NCBI GenBank assembly: GCA_947462335.1
Contig: OX381710.1
Span: forward strand, 682,001 to 746,000
DNA length: 64,000 nt
Reading direction: 5' to 3'
Source: Harmothoe impar
Taxonomy: Eukaryota > Annelida > Polychaeta > Phyllodocida > Polynoidae
Positions 30,501-41,890 of the stretch are shown here, piece after piece; position 1 is the first letter of the stretch, and each line of letters opens with the position of its first letter. The position numbers and the translations under genes were made by a program. Under the pieces are notes generated by a model. That model made no database searches. It saw nothing but the letters and a program-made list of their open reading frames with translations, and was not told the origin of the DNA.

Positions 30501-31630
30501 ACATAGGACCTCACATGTCAGACTTTGCGCAGGAAGAAAAGCTGTTGAACACGCCTCAGAGATGTCTGATAGGGAGTTACCACGGAAAAAATATTCTCTT
30601 GGGAACGCCGCTTCTCAAGTGGTATTTAGAGCACGGTTTGATAGTCACCAAAGTGCAGCTGGTCGTAGAATACCTACCTAAACGCTCCTTTGCCGGTTTC
30701 GCGGACGAAGTAACGGCGGCGCGAAGACGTGGCGACGTGAACGAGAACGAGAAAATTCTGTCAGACTGTTACAAGTTAATGGGAAACGCTACGTACGGTA
30801 AAACAATCTGCAACAAAGAAAAACACACGGCGGTGAGATACACTGACAGTCGGAAGTTCGAACTATTGGCCAATTCGTGGCGCTTCAAAAAGGCGTCCGA
30901 GTTGAGTTCTAATCTGTTTGAAGTCGAACTACAACCGAAAACAGTCAAGAACAACCTCCCTATTCAAATAGGGTTCATGGTATACCAGTACGCGAAGTTG
31001 AAAATGTTAGAGTTCACATACGACTTCTTGGATAGATTCGTCGATCGGCGCGATTATGCCCTTTGTCAAATGGACACCGACAGTCTTTACATGGCTCTCA
31101 GCGGTGACACGTTGGATGACCTAGTCAAACCTCGCCTGAGAGAGACGTACTTCAGAGAGAAACGAAAGTGGATTCCGACAGCGGTGTGCGACGATCACTT
31201 AGAGCTTTTCGTGAAGACAAAAACGGAAAGAGTGCGAGAATGGTGTCCGCCGCCCGGCGGATTTTGTTAGAGACGGTACCTTCACGATCTGAGAACTTCG
31301 GGGCTCATGAAAGCGGAGTGGGAAGGTGACGGGATCCTAAGTCTCAACCCTAAGACTTACATTTGCTACGATCGAGTCATCGGCACCGGTGAAAGAAAAT
31401 CCAAAAAATGGAGTGCAAAAGGCGTACAGAAGAAACAAAACCCTAAGGAACCAGACGACTTCTTGGATGTTCTTCGCCAACGAAAAACTCTCATTGCTGT
31501 AAATAGAAATTTCAAAGTGGTGCGAAACAAAATGGTCACCTACACCATAGAGAAAGACGGCGTGCGCTACTTGTATTATAAGCGTCGCGTGCATTCTGAC
31601 GGTGTGACAACGAGTCCTTTAGAGATATGA
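27506..31630 (+). pseudogene. polB: Element 1 DNA polymerase B with two in-frame stops
   Basis: One reading frame of 1375 codons, interrupted by TAA (29843-29845) and TAG (31268-31270) with no frameshift. The three open pieces are 27506-29845, 29846-31270 and 31271-31630. Zinc-binding CEKCFKIFKRPYNHERH lies at the start. Exonuclease motifs are AFDFEAFF (~28740) and GFNSGRYDLNLIK (~29142). Polymerase motifs are GLDANSLYL (A, just after the first stop), GNATYGKT (B, ~30781) and QMDTDSLYM (C, ~31068). All catalytic residues persist, so the breaks are recent nonsense changes or are bypassed. Motifs resemble the element 3 polymerase more than that of element 2. Start ATG at 27506 is well supported by the zinc finger. 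Confidence 0.9.
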
Positions 31631-31729
31631 AAAAAAAAAATAAGCGTGTTATTGCTTGATTGAGTGCATCTTTTCAAAAATAGAGTGTTTATCAAGATTG
31701 AAAAAAAAGAAATAAAAAAATATAATAAA

Positions 31730-32527
31730 TTATTGTTGTGCTTTTATTTTCATACGTCTTCTTTTACTAGTAAGTCGCGCAGTCTCTTAAAGCGTCACTC
31801 ATGTGACGACGTCGCTTCCAGTCACGTGATCCTAAAGACCCTCACTTCCTAAACAAAAAAAAATGAAGAGACACGCTTCTTCCTCTCGAGAGGAAGAAGC
31901 GTGTCTCTCGATTAAAATCTTTTCTTTTCTTTTTTTCTTAAAAGAGACAAACGCCCCTTAGAGTGCCCCCCCACCCCCCTAGAGTGCCCCCCTCCCCCCT
32001 CCCCCCCCTCCCCCTTCTTCTTCTTCTTCTTCTTCTTCTTCTTCTTCTTCGTCGTCGTCGTCGTCTTCTCCTTCTCCTTCTCCTTCTCCTTCTCCTTCTC
32101 CTTCTTCTTCTTCTTCTTCTTCCGGTCACGTGATCAATCAGGGCACTTCCGGTCACGTGATCCTCAATGAGGTCACTCACTTCCGGTTGGCCATTAGGTC
32201 ATGTGACGTCACTTCCGGTCACGTGACTCATCAGGTCACTTCCGGTCACGTGATCCTAAATAAGTCATATGACGTCACTTCCGGTCCCCTAAGTAGGTCA
32301 TATGACGTCACTTCCGGTCCATAAGTAGGTCATATGACGTCACTTCCGGTCACGTGACCAAATGGCGGCCTCTGATTGGCTAACTAGGTCACGTGACGTC
32401 ACCACTAATCCCCTAAGTAGGTCACTTCCGGTCACGTGACCAAATGGAGGCCTCTGATTGGCTGCATGTCGATTGAGTAATAAACAGTAGTTAACCATAG
32501 TCCCGTTCCGATACATACTATACTACT
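31730..32527 (-). repeat. Element 1 right terminal inverted repeat
   Basis: Inverted homologue of 537-1655 carrying the palindrome (31867-31908), (CTT)n/(CTTCTC)n runs (about 32015-32120) and the mirrored ETS-CRE, E-box and CCAAT array (32130-32465), plus AAATGGCGGCC at about 32360. It is shorter than the left arm mainly because the GGA tract is missing. Confidence 0.9.
31867..31908. repeat. 42-bp perfect palindrome, right copy
   Basis: Identical to 1468-1509: arms AGAGACACGCTTCTTCCTCT around a central CG. Inverted repeats in both TIRs at equivalent places. Confidence 0.95.
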
Positions 32528-32890
32528 CTTGTATAATACAGCTGTAACTTGTATAAAACAGATGTAACTTGTATGATACAGATGTAACTTGTATAATGCA
32601 GATGTTACTTGTATAATACAGATGTATCTTGTATGATACAGATGTAACTTGTATGATACAGATGTAACTTGTATGATACAGATGTAACTTGTATAATACA
32701 GATGTAACTTGTATAATACAGATGTAACTTGTATAATGCATATGTAACTTGTATAATACAGCTGTAACTTGTATAATACAGCTATAATTTGTATGATACA
32801 GATGTAACTTGTATAATACAGATGTAACTTGTATAATACAGATGTAACTTGTATAATACAGATGTAACTCATATAATACAGATGTAACTT
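32528..32890. repeat. 20-bp tandem repeat, right part (host)
   Basis: Continuation of the 200-536 minisatellite, about 18 copies, beginning with the CTTGTA duplication (32528-32533). It runs up to the donor of the BTB exon. It reads through on the minus strand as a YTSYICIIQVTS repeat, which is not a real protein. Confidence 0.95.
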
Positions 32891-32893
32891 TAC

Positions 32894-33080
32894 CCGCAGC
32901 TAACACGACTCTGTGACAGGGGAACTCCTTGTTGTCGTTAGCCTTCAGCACCACGTCAGTAAACTGGTGTTCCTCCCACAGGACCACCAGCTGCTGTGTG
33001 AACCTCTCTGAGTGTCCTTCACCTTGGAGCACCAGCTCATGTTGGGGTTGGGGTTCAGGCTGGGTCGTATCTGGAGTATC
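32894..33080 (-). CDS. BTB-domain exon of a kelch-like host gene (partial)
   Basis: One 187-bp exon on the minus strand: acceptor TTGTTTCAG|G at 33081, donor G|GTAAAG at 32893. It encodes a Pro/Gln-rich start and the beginning of a BTB domain (VVLWEEHQFTDVVLKANDNK, then FPCHRVVLAAG). BTB domains of KLHL proteins dimerise and bind cullin-3. No downstream BTB, BACK or Kelch exon is visible in the window. The intron at its 3' side holds the minisatellite and element 1, so expression would need splicing over more than 32 kb. It may be a lone duplicate. Confidence 0.75.
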
Positions 33081-34572
33081 CTGAAACAATGGAAATGATA
33101 AACAGTAGTTCTAGAATTGAGGTACAGCTGCTTAAGGTGGCTGTCTAGAATGGATCAAAAGTGTTTGAATTCCCACCAAAACGTTTCTCCATGTTCTTTG
33201 CATAATTCTCAACCCAATAGCAAAAAGAAATATGGGTGGTTCTTTTTTAAATATAGAATTTTGAAAAATAAAAGTATATTTCCCTAAGATCAAAGAGGGA
33301 AAATAGTTCTAATCAATGAGGAATAGTAGTAAAAGTTTTTGAATTATGCTTAAACTCCCACTAAACATCCATACCATCATTTCCAAATTAATCAAAGTAA
33401 TTTCAACATAGGGTCCCGTGCATTATTTCAGTTTTCATTTTGCCCTGAGGCCTATACTTAAAGTGTTCTGTGAAAGAGCCCTATGCTGGAGCAGTGCATG
33501 TTGATTTACTGGCCCACTACTGCCCCCTAGTGTATTGATAGAGAAATGCCTGTATAAGTACATAAGGCTATGTACATCATGTAATCTGACTTGGACGCCT
33601 ACGGTAGTACGATGTACCGTAGGTATATAACAGCAGAGGCTGGCTGCAGGGTCAGAGTGCCGGAAACGGCAGAGTGCATGTAAACAAATGCCTACCCGAT
33701 ATAGTTAGAGACAATCCTGTCCTTATCCCTTCACAGGGCACAAACTAGACACCCATTTCTATATCTTTTCCAAAGATCAAAACATAACTTCTTCAAATAA
33801 AGAAGCGGTAGACCTTTTAGTACAGTCCAGAATGGCCTTGAGAAATTACTGGCCGCCATGTTGTCTTTTTAATTGGGTCAATCTAGATGTATGTAACAGA
33901 GCCATCAACCAATCAGCACTATGCGCAGTCTTACGCATGCATATCATTAACCATGACCTACATAGCTGTATGAGGCTAACGCCATTCTCGCTCTGCTCCG
34001 AGTGTAGGCGTTAGTATCGTAGAGTCCACTGAATCACATGTAATCCAGCTAGAGGAACATATGCAGCCCTGCCCTCTAGTATGTGCAATGAGATGCACAG
34101 TGGATCCGTTTTTTCCCTAGACAGCTACCTTAAACATAGATAGAAGAGTATTGCTTTAGCGTCGAATATGGGGTATGTAGAAGTAGAGAATGTTAGGGAA
34201 CCATAGCAGGCTCGATTGTATCCGGAGCAGCCTGAAATTATGGAAATGATGTGCCACCAGCGACACTGATCCAGGATCAGAGGTGGCAGCACTGGTCATT
34301 GTAACTGGTTCCTTGCTTCAACAATGCATGTTAACTCCTTTTTATACTATGCCACTCTCTGAGCAACAGAAATCTGGAAATCATTAAATTCCTGTCACAA
34401 ATAGCCATCCACAAATAGCGGTAATTTGCCTGGCAGTCAGACATGTGTTTGAATTCTGCTTACCCAATAGTAAGCATCTACACCCAGGCAAATATCAGTG
34501 TCAGCCCATGTCGCCAATATTACTCTGATACAAGGGTCAGGTACTGCTCGACTATAATAGATGGGTCAAGGG
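33081..34572. other. Host intergenic/intronic DNA between elements 1 and 3
   Basis: No gene recognised. A decayed copy of the beginning of the BTB exon (acceptor TAATTTCAG then GCTGCTCCGGATACAATCGA on the minus strand) lies at about 34205-34240. A short inverted pair CCTACGGTA/TACCGTAGG is near 33600. Confidence 0.6.
34205..34240 (-). pseudogene. Decayed 5' end of a second BTB exon copy (host)
   Basis: On the minus strand, the polypyrimidine-like TTTCCATAATTTCAG and the next ~30 bases parallel the acceptor and first codons of the exon at 33080. Similarity is then lost. Together with 136-174 it suggests serial duplication of this exon at the locus. Confidence 0.45.
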
Positions 34573-34578
34573 CCTATC
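34573..34578. other. Target-site duplication CCTATC, left (element 3)
   Basis: CCTATC immediately before the AGTAGTAGTAATGCG end, repeated exactly at 57345-57350. Confidence 0.97.
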
Positions 34579-35270
34579 AGTAGTAGTAATGCGAGGGATT
34601 ATATCCACCATTTTGCTGTCATACGTGTCAATCATGTTTATCATGTATTACATTTTCATGTATTGTTATCATATTATGTTTCAAGATATCTTATCAGAAA
34701 CTCCATTCATTATGAAAAAAGATGTTTCGATTATGTTATTATTAATATGGTTTTTGATGCTGTCAACACTTTCGTTTTTGTTAATTCTTCCAATGTCAAA
34801 ATTTTATATTTAAAGTTGGTGTAAAATGTGCACAATATTCATATGATGCTTATCATCTAGAAATCATTATAATCAAATAATATTTTCATATGTATATAGA
34901 GCCCGCAAATAGATGTTTTATTAATGCTTGATTTCAATGAGTGTCACCGGTGGAGAACTGGTTGAATATCTATCTGTTTGCTTGGATGTTCAGGCTCACC
35001 AACTCCCACAGGTACACCTGTATTTAAAGGTAAACCAGTAATATCCGGAAAACCTTTTCATACAGGTAATCCAGTAGTAACAGGTTCACCGGGATTCATT
35101 GGTTGACCTGGTTGACCTTAACAACTGGTGATCCAGGGACAGCTGGTTCACCAGTATATGTTGGTTACCCAGCAGAAACAGGCACACCATTGAAAACCAC
35201 CGTGATTCATTGGTTGACCTGGTTGTCCTTAATATCTGGTGATCCAGGGTCAGCTGATTCACCAGTATAT
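34579..35270 (+). repeat. Element 3 left terminal inverted repeat
   Basis: Inverted match to about 56740-57344. The outer ~400 bp are nearly identical. The inner part (about 35000-35270) is a degenerate 18-bp repeat whose translation has a Gly-x-Pro-x-x-x pattern. The arms differ inside by repeat-unit gain and loss. Short ORFs in the outer part are on both arms and show no coding features. Confidence 0.92.
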
Positions 35271-35280
35271 GATGGTATAT
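35000..35280 (+). repeat. Degenerate 18-bp collagen-like repeat in TIR
   Basis: Units of the form GGT-xxx-CCA-xxx-xxx-xxx translate as hexapeptides such as GTPVFK, GKPVIS, GNPVVT, GDPGTA, GSPVYV, GYPAET. Stops and frame slips interrupt it. The right arm carries a longer open version on the minus strand (about 56700-56860). Confidence 0.8.
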
Positions 35281-35405
35281 CTCATTCTATACTTTAAATA
35301 CTGAACACACTATTATTAATTGTGTTTTTTTCCAGATATATTATGTATTGGCATCAGATATAATGAGTATTGGCGTATTTTATTTCATCATATCTTACTT
35401 GCACG

Positions 35406-35507
35406 ATGTCAACTTTCTATATAAATCTAGACGCAGAGCCAAACCCCTATATAAATCTAGACGCAGAGCTAAATTCATCATTTGATGAAGAACAGCTTGG
35501 ATGGTAA
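35406..35507 (+). CDS. Small ORF with internal duplication, possible exon
   Basis: A 33-aa ORF starting ATGTCAACT, in which YINLDAE is repeated exactly because of a 30-bp direct duplication. A GTAACA donor just before the stop and an acceptor-like ATAG near 35563 would join it in frame to the 35600 ORF. Either a tiny protein or a first exon; no family recognised. Confidence 0.35.
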   Translation: MSTFYINLDAEPNPYINLDAELNSSFDEEQLGW

Positions 35508-35599
35508 CATCATTTTTTATTCTCTTAAAATATTACTGTTTCATCAATACAACGGTTGCATAAAATAGTTGCCATCGGATATATATCTTACTTTCTATC

Positions 35600-35872
35600 A
35601 TGAACACAAAACAAGATATGTCAACGGATAATATTCCACATGGAGATACGTTTCCCTCTTCCTCGGATCTGCATGATATTTCTTCCAAAGCAGATATTAC
35701 AGAAGTGTCTCAGGAAAAAGAGTTTCTTCACATCATGGACATGGCGAATCAGATTGATCAGCTGTTTTTAGCCATAAAAGATATTCAACAAAAAATTATC
35801 ACAATACAAGAAGAACAAAATACCCCTACAGGGTGTGGTTTTTCATGCAGTCATAACTCATTCAATATATGA
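35600..35872 (+). CDS. Small coiled-coil protein, unknown
   Basis: 90 aa. An acidic, Ser/Thr-rich N-terminal half is followed by a helix with heptad-like hydrophobics (IMDMANQIDQLFLAIKDIQQ, continued by KIITIQEEQ) and a Cys-containing end. The ATG at 35600 follows an A-poor leader. A polyadenylation signal (GAATAAA) appears shortly after, near 35925. No family recognised. Located between the left TIR and PolB, it may be part of the early region. Confidence 0.45.
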   Translation: MNTKQDMSTDNIPHGDTFPSSSDLHDISSKADITEVSQEKEFLHIMDMANQIDQLFLAIKDIQQKIITIQEEQNTPTGCGFSCSHNSFNI

Positions 35873-36093
35873 TCAATAATATATTATTCATTCGCATACT
35901 TTCGATCATCAGGTGAGAAAATAAATGAATAAAAAGAGCTATCTCAATACATCAAACCGTTGTTTTTTGTTTTTCAATTTCTTCAATGTGATTATATTTC
36001 AAAGAAATATCTGTGACCATACACAACATCATGCACTGGTTTGACCTTTTGTCCTAATATCTATATATCATCCCCCTCATTACATTCCTTCAC

Positions 36094-36100
36094 TATATAA
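36094..36100 (+). promoter_or_regulatory. TATA box upstream of element 3 PolB
   Basis: CACTATATAAACC. Transcription starting ~30 bases downstream would exclude the ATG at 36104 and favour the in-frame ATG at 36239 (or 36170) for PolB. Confidence 0.5.
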
Positions 36101-36238
36101 ACCATGACAGGTGTAGTAGGATCCATCACTTTTACATTACCAGTCTTTCTCTCAACACATTATGGATTCATGACCACTAGTCCTTCTGCAGCGAGTCACA
36201 TTAGCAAACACTGCATAGCCAGAACATATGTCTTTATC

Positions 36239-39200
36239 ATGGCGAATGTGAGTATACATATGAAACTTTTTTCTTATACACGATATGAATATATATATCT
36301 TATTTCAAACATGCATATATATATATATATAAATAGATAAATATATTTATATTTTGGTGTACATGATGTGTACTGATGTTGAGTTTGGTGATGTTTTCTC
36401 AGGGGTATCCATATCTTTTCGACATCAATTCTGTAAAACAAACAGACCAACATCAATATTATTCCAATACAATTGTCTTTTCATTTTTACATACAGAATA
36501 CACATTGCGAAAAATGCGGCGCAAGCTTCACGTCATCAATAGCTAAAAGGAGACATGTCGACAAGTGTAACAAAATACCAAGTCAATGTAGAATCTGTTA
36601 CGCTATTCTACCTAACACGCAGTCTCTACACAACCATGAAGCCCTCTGTCGGAAAAAGAAATCCCAAGACGCACATCACACCCGCATCATCAGGGAATCA
36701 GACATAGATAAAAAATTACAGTCTCAACAAATGAATCTAGTGTATGAAGACTGTGATTCTGATGCTTTTCACACTTACAGTATTCCACAAAGATTGAAGT
36801 GTGGTAAATGCAGGAAGACTTTCCATGACTTGAAATCTCTTCAAAGACACAGACAATCACACTATAATCGCGATACCGGGATTTTTAAATGTCCTACATG
36901 CGATGAAGTATGCAATACTCAGAAGAATTTACGTGTCCATGTTAAAAATTCTCATAACAAAAATCAAAATGATTTGATTTGTCCAAAGAAATGTAATGAT
37001 TGTGAAGAAACATTTGACACTTGGCATGAATTATACATTCATCGAACCAAGCATAGAGCTGTCATTAACTGTAGAGTCGCCAATCCGGATATAGTCATGC
37101 CTTGGGAGAAAGACTCTAACATTGATCCTCCATGGGTGGAGACTGATGAACATGGGAATAAATCAACTGACACAGCATTCATGAAAACTTACCAGGAAAA
37201 CAGAGACACTATACAATCTGGACATGATATAGGAAACATCCGCGGTGTGTATAATTTCCCTATAAATGACTTCAATGGAGAGACGGAGGAATTGAGACCA
37301 CATTTAGATCAGATATTATCTAATGAGGCACACTCTTATAAAATCAACTTATCCTTCGGTCTCATATTAAAAAACATTGACAATGGAGAATACCGGTATT
37401 ACACCGCATACTACAACAACACTATATTCGACATTCCTTTTAGAATAGAGAATGTGAATGACATCAACAATATGTTGAAAGAATTAGAAGGAATGGAACT
37501 TCTAGATCTTATCATGAAAACAAGGGAATCAACTAAATGGCAGAAGATTTTCATTACAAACATTACATATTTTGTATATCGTATGGGATCACCTATTGGT
37601 ATTAGATCACGTAATGATCGTTTCAGATTACCCGGTTATATCAGACATCGTCGTTGCATTGTATCATTAGATGCAACAAGGAATCATACTTCTCCTTATA
37701 GTGATAAGTTATGCGCTTTCAGATGCCTAGCCTATGTCACAAGTGGGATGAATTCAATTGAAAGAAGGACTAAACATTATTACAACATGTGGAAAAGGTT
37801 TCAAGAGGAGTTAGGAGTCACAGATTTACCCAAAAACGCGAGACGTTTCAAAGGAATATATTTAAATCAATTACCAGAATTCGAACAGTGTTTCCGAGTT
37901 CGAATTTCTGTATACTCTATGAACATGGATATGTCTTGTACACTACGGTATCAGTCAATTATGTTATCCGACGCTACGGACGTAGAAACATCCATGAACT
38001 TAAACTTGTTTGAAAACCATTTCAGTGTTATTTCAGACTTCAGTATGTATGCTTATAAATATTCTTGTAGGTTTTGTAGGAGAACCTGCAACCGAATGGA
38101 TAATTTAATTAGACATGAGAAGACATGTTCTGTGCGTGTAAAATATATTTTCCCTGGAGGGATATATACACCATCACTCTCAGTATTTGAAGAGTTACAA
38201 CAGTCTTTGAATATTTCGGTAGAAGATGAACTACAGTATTACCCATGGTTTGCAGTATACGACTTTGAATCAGTGTTAAAGAAAGACACTCCAGCACATC
38301 AGAATGTAGAATCAGGAGATGAAGAAGAAGAAGAAAGATCTCAAAATATGAATCACAACACTGAATGGACTACAACCCATATACCTGTTTGTGTTAGTGT
38401 ATCATCTAATGTGGAAGGGTTTACAGAACCTAAATGTTTTGTAGATGAGGACAGTGATAATCTTGTAAAATGTATGTGTGATTATTTAGAAGAAATCCAA
38501 GTAAAGTCATCGTTGTTAGCTCACAAGCATTGGGAGAGTGTTACTAAGAAACTGACAGAAGCGAAGAATGAGTTCCCGGTGAGTGATATATCAGTGCATT
38601 CCCTGGGTCCATCTATTCATCCCCAGAGTCCGCACATCACTGAAGAAAGTGTTTCAGGGGAAGAGACTGTGTATGAAGACAGCGACTCAGAAGAAGAGTC
38701 AGACAGCAACATCGGAGGGATGGATTTCCAAACAGCCCGTGATATCCACGCTTGCACAGTGGATAAACTGATTCAAAAGTTTGAGAAATATATGAATGTA
38801 CTTCCTGTGTTGGGATATAATTCTTCTAGATATGACCTGAATCTAATCAAGAGATACTTTCCTAAACATTTAAACCTGGCAACAGATTGTGATTATGTAG
38901 TGAAAAAAACAAATCAGTATACTACAATTGTTACAAACAAATATAAATTTCTGGATATAACAAACTTTTTAGCTGGAGGCTGTACATATTCAAATTTTTT
39001 AAAAGCATACAACGTTGAAGAATCTAAAAGTTATTTCCCATATGAATGGTTCGATGATGTATCAAAATTGCATTACCAGGAGTTGCCTCCATATGAATCT
39101 TTTTTTTCTAAACTAAAAAACGCTAATGTATTAGAAATTGAGTTTGATGAATGGATGAGAAAGAACGGTGGTGAGAAGGATAGACCACAAACTGGCTTAC

Positions 39201-41890
39201 AGAAATATCAAGAGCTACTTAACGTTTGGAGGAGTCACAACATGACAAGGTTTGAGAATTTCTTAGAATATTATGTTAACTAAGTTACAGGACCCTTTGT
39301 AAAAGGTGTACAAAAATTACAGTCGTATTATTTTGATATGGGAGTAGACGTATTCAAAATAGCAATTTCAGCCCCGGGTGTTGCTAGAAGGTTGCTTTTC
39401 CATCATGCTAAACTTCACAACAAACACTTTGCTTGTTTTTCTACAGAGCATGATGATCTATTCTACAAACTAAAAAAATGCGCGTTCGGCGGGCCTAGTA
39501 TTGTATTTAAAAGATACTCTAAAGTGAATGAGACATATGTTAGAAACAATCCTGAGAAACCCTGTAAAAGTATTACAGGTTTTGATTGTAACGGTTTATA
39601 TCTATGGGCTCTTGGGATTGAATTACCAGTTCGTTTCCCTATTCGCAGGTTCAAAGAAACAAATTTTAAACCAATAGTCAGCTGGCGCCATATCGAGATG
39701 TATCAATGGATGAATTGGGTAATGAAACAGGAAGGAATATTTATCCAACACAAAATGAATTGTAGCGAAGAGTATCCAGTAGGTCCGTATAAATTAGATG
39801 GGTTTGCTGTAGGTCAGGACGGCGAAGCAAGAGGCTTTGAGTTCCACGGTTGTTGGACACACGGTCATGACTCGGATCTATGTAGGTTTAATAGAGATAT
39901 TCAAGGTCGTCCCAAGTCCTTTGTCTCAGAAGAAACTAAACAGAAGCAATTTAAAAAACAGAGAGCAACTCAAGAGAGGGAGGAATATATCAGAGCTAGA
40001 AAGATAAAGTTAACTGTGATATATGAATGCGAGTTTGCACATTTAAGGAAAATCAATCCTTCATTGAAAGACTGCTGTAAAGAATTTCTCCCTGATTTCT
40101 ATAATGAAAACCCGCACCCAGTAAGTGAAAAGACTATACTTAGTAGTGTGCAAAATGGTGAACTGACAGGTCTGTTACAAGTGGACATTCAAGTCCCTGA
40201 AAAATGGCCAGAAGGAAAAGAACGTGATATCAGTCCGTATGAATATTTTAGCGAGATGGCTCCTATATTTTGTAACTCTAATGTACACTTTGATGAGTGG
40301 GGTAAGACAATGCAGAGCTATTCTTTGTCTAACAAATCAGGTGAGTTCTCAGATAGTAGGAAACTTCTAGTGGGAGGAATGGCCGCCACCAAAATCTTTC
40401 TAGCTACAAACTTGTTACAGTGGTATCTGGAAAAAGGGTTAGAAGTCACTCATATATATGAAGTAGTAGAGTATAAATTTGAAAAATGTTTTGAAGGATT
40501 TTGTGATTTCATATCAAACGCTAGACGCGACGGGGACAAAGAGCCTTCTAAACAAATATTAGGAGAAACTTGTAAAGTCTTGGGTAACGCCTGTTACGGC
40601 TCTTTACTTTTAGATAAAACTAAACACACAAATGTTACATACGTACATGACACAAATAATGCTCATTTAGCTGTGAATGATCCTTTGTTCAAAAAGGTAT
40701 GTTCACTACCAGGTGATATATTTGAAATCGAAAAGTCAAAGAAAAGAGTAACATTAGACACACCAATCCAGTTAGCGTTCTGCATACTACAAAGCGCTAA
40801 ACTGAAATTGCTGGAATTTTATTATGATTGTCTTGATTATTATGCCAACCGTGAGGATTTCCAAATAACACACTGTGACACTGATTCTCTATATTTTGAA
40901 ATGACTGGGAAGGAATTATCTGACATTGTAATCCCTGAAAAGAGAGAAGAATTTAATCATTCTATATACGGGTATTGCTATGATTTCGATTCCCAAGGTA
41001 ACCCGTTCAGAGCTTCAAACAAAAATCATTTTCCTAGAGAATGCTGCATCATTCATAAGATTTATGACAAACGAGAGCGTGGTGTGTATAAAAAAGAAGC
41101 GGATGGAACAGAAGTCATATGTCTAGCGCCTAAAACTTATCACCTGACTCGTGAAAATGATCCTGATTGTGTCAAAGCAAAAGGAATAAACAAAAGTGTT
41201 CTGAGCAATCCTAGACAGTTATATTTCAATGCTTTAACAGAAAGAGAACCCGGGTATGCTAACAACATTGGTTTTAGAGCTATAGACAATTCCATAAAGA
41301 CCTATACTCAGAAGAGGAAAGGGTTTACATTTGATTATACTAAGCGGGTAGTTCTTCCTAATGGGATTGACACATCACCATTGAAAGCAGTTTTAGACCC
41401 ATGGGAAGATTTCAATGTATACATACTGAAATCAGAAAAAGATTGTCTCTCCAATGACTACCAATCATCTATGATGAAGCACAGACGCATTTTCAGATGT
41501 TGCACTCAACTGTATTTTTATGAATTTGCTATCTTCCACTCGAATATTCCCATTGCTAGCGACATAGGGAAAGCGAAGAACACAAAGAAAATTATAGCTC
41601 TCGCCAAACAGATTAAGATAAATCCTGAATGGTATGAAATTCGTGATAAGGTCATGTTTGATATTCTATGGCAAAAAATTACATCATTGAAATACAGAAT
41701 TATTACTGAATTAAGACAATATAAAAGTATGTTAATAGTTCAACCTGGATGTCTATTCAATCATCACTTCACATGTGGGATATCTCACAAAATGGCTGAG
41801 ATTACAGATCCTACACATTTCCCAGGTGACGATGTAATGAGTATTTTTTGGGAGCAACTAGCTTCCGATCCCGAATTCATGAACTCCTGA
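36239..41890 (+). pseudogene. polB: Element 3 DNA polymerase B, spliced, one in-frame stop
   Basis: Short first exon ending at 36247 (donor AAT|GTGAGT), then from 36497 (acceptor TACATACAG) in frame to 41890. A single TAA at 39281-39283 separates two long open parts; the frame continues through it. Multiple C2H2 fingers lie at the start (HCEKCGASF..., CGKCRKTFHDLKSLQRHRQSH, CPTCDEVCNTQKNLRVH). Exonuclease motifs: VYDFESVL (~38256) and GYNSSRYDLNLI (~38814). Polymerase motifs: GFDCNGLYLWA (A), LGNACYGSL (B) and HCDTDSLYFEM (C). The stop lies between exonuclease and polymerase domains. TTAACTAAG...TTACAG around it resembles a branch point plus acceptor, so a retained intron is an alternative to a nonsense mutation. 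First exon choice is uncertain. Confidence 0.85.

Larger units (their letters stand above)
537..32527. mobile_element. Element 1: Polinton/Maverick, interrupted by element 2
   Basis: Left end AGTAGTATAGTATGTATCGG (537) and right end CCGATACATACTATACTACT (32527) are exact inverted copies. Both are flanked by CTTGTA (531-536 and 32528-32533). Polintons are known for 5'-AG...CT-3' ends and 6-bp duplications. The host unit itself contains CTTGTA, so the duplication alone is weak; the precise ends and shared TIR carry the call. Removing element 2 and one ACTGTG copy leaves about 9,591 bp with tandem death-domain genes, a PC4-like gene and a broken PolB. Integrase, ATPase and capsid genes are not seen. 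Its coding DNA is visibly richer in G+C than that of elements 2 and 3. Confidence 0.93.

Noticed and set aside
32432..32890. Long minus-strand ORF with YTSYICIIQVTS repeats
   Set aside because: Read-through of the 20-bp minisatellite from the BTB exon; the exon ends at a good donor before it.
34561..34824. Hydrophobic small ORFs in the element 3 TIR (mirrored at 57110-57334)
   Set aside because: They lie in the TIR outer part in AT-rich DNA, and start or overlap at the element boundary; no coding signature beyond AT-driven hydrophobicity.
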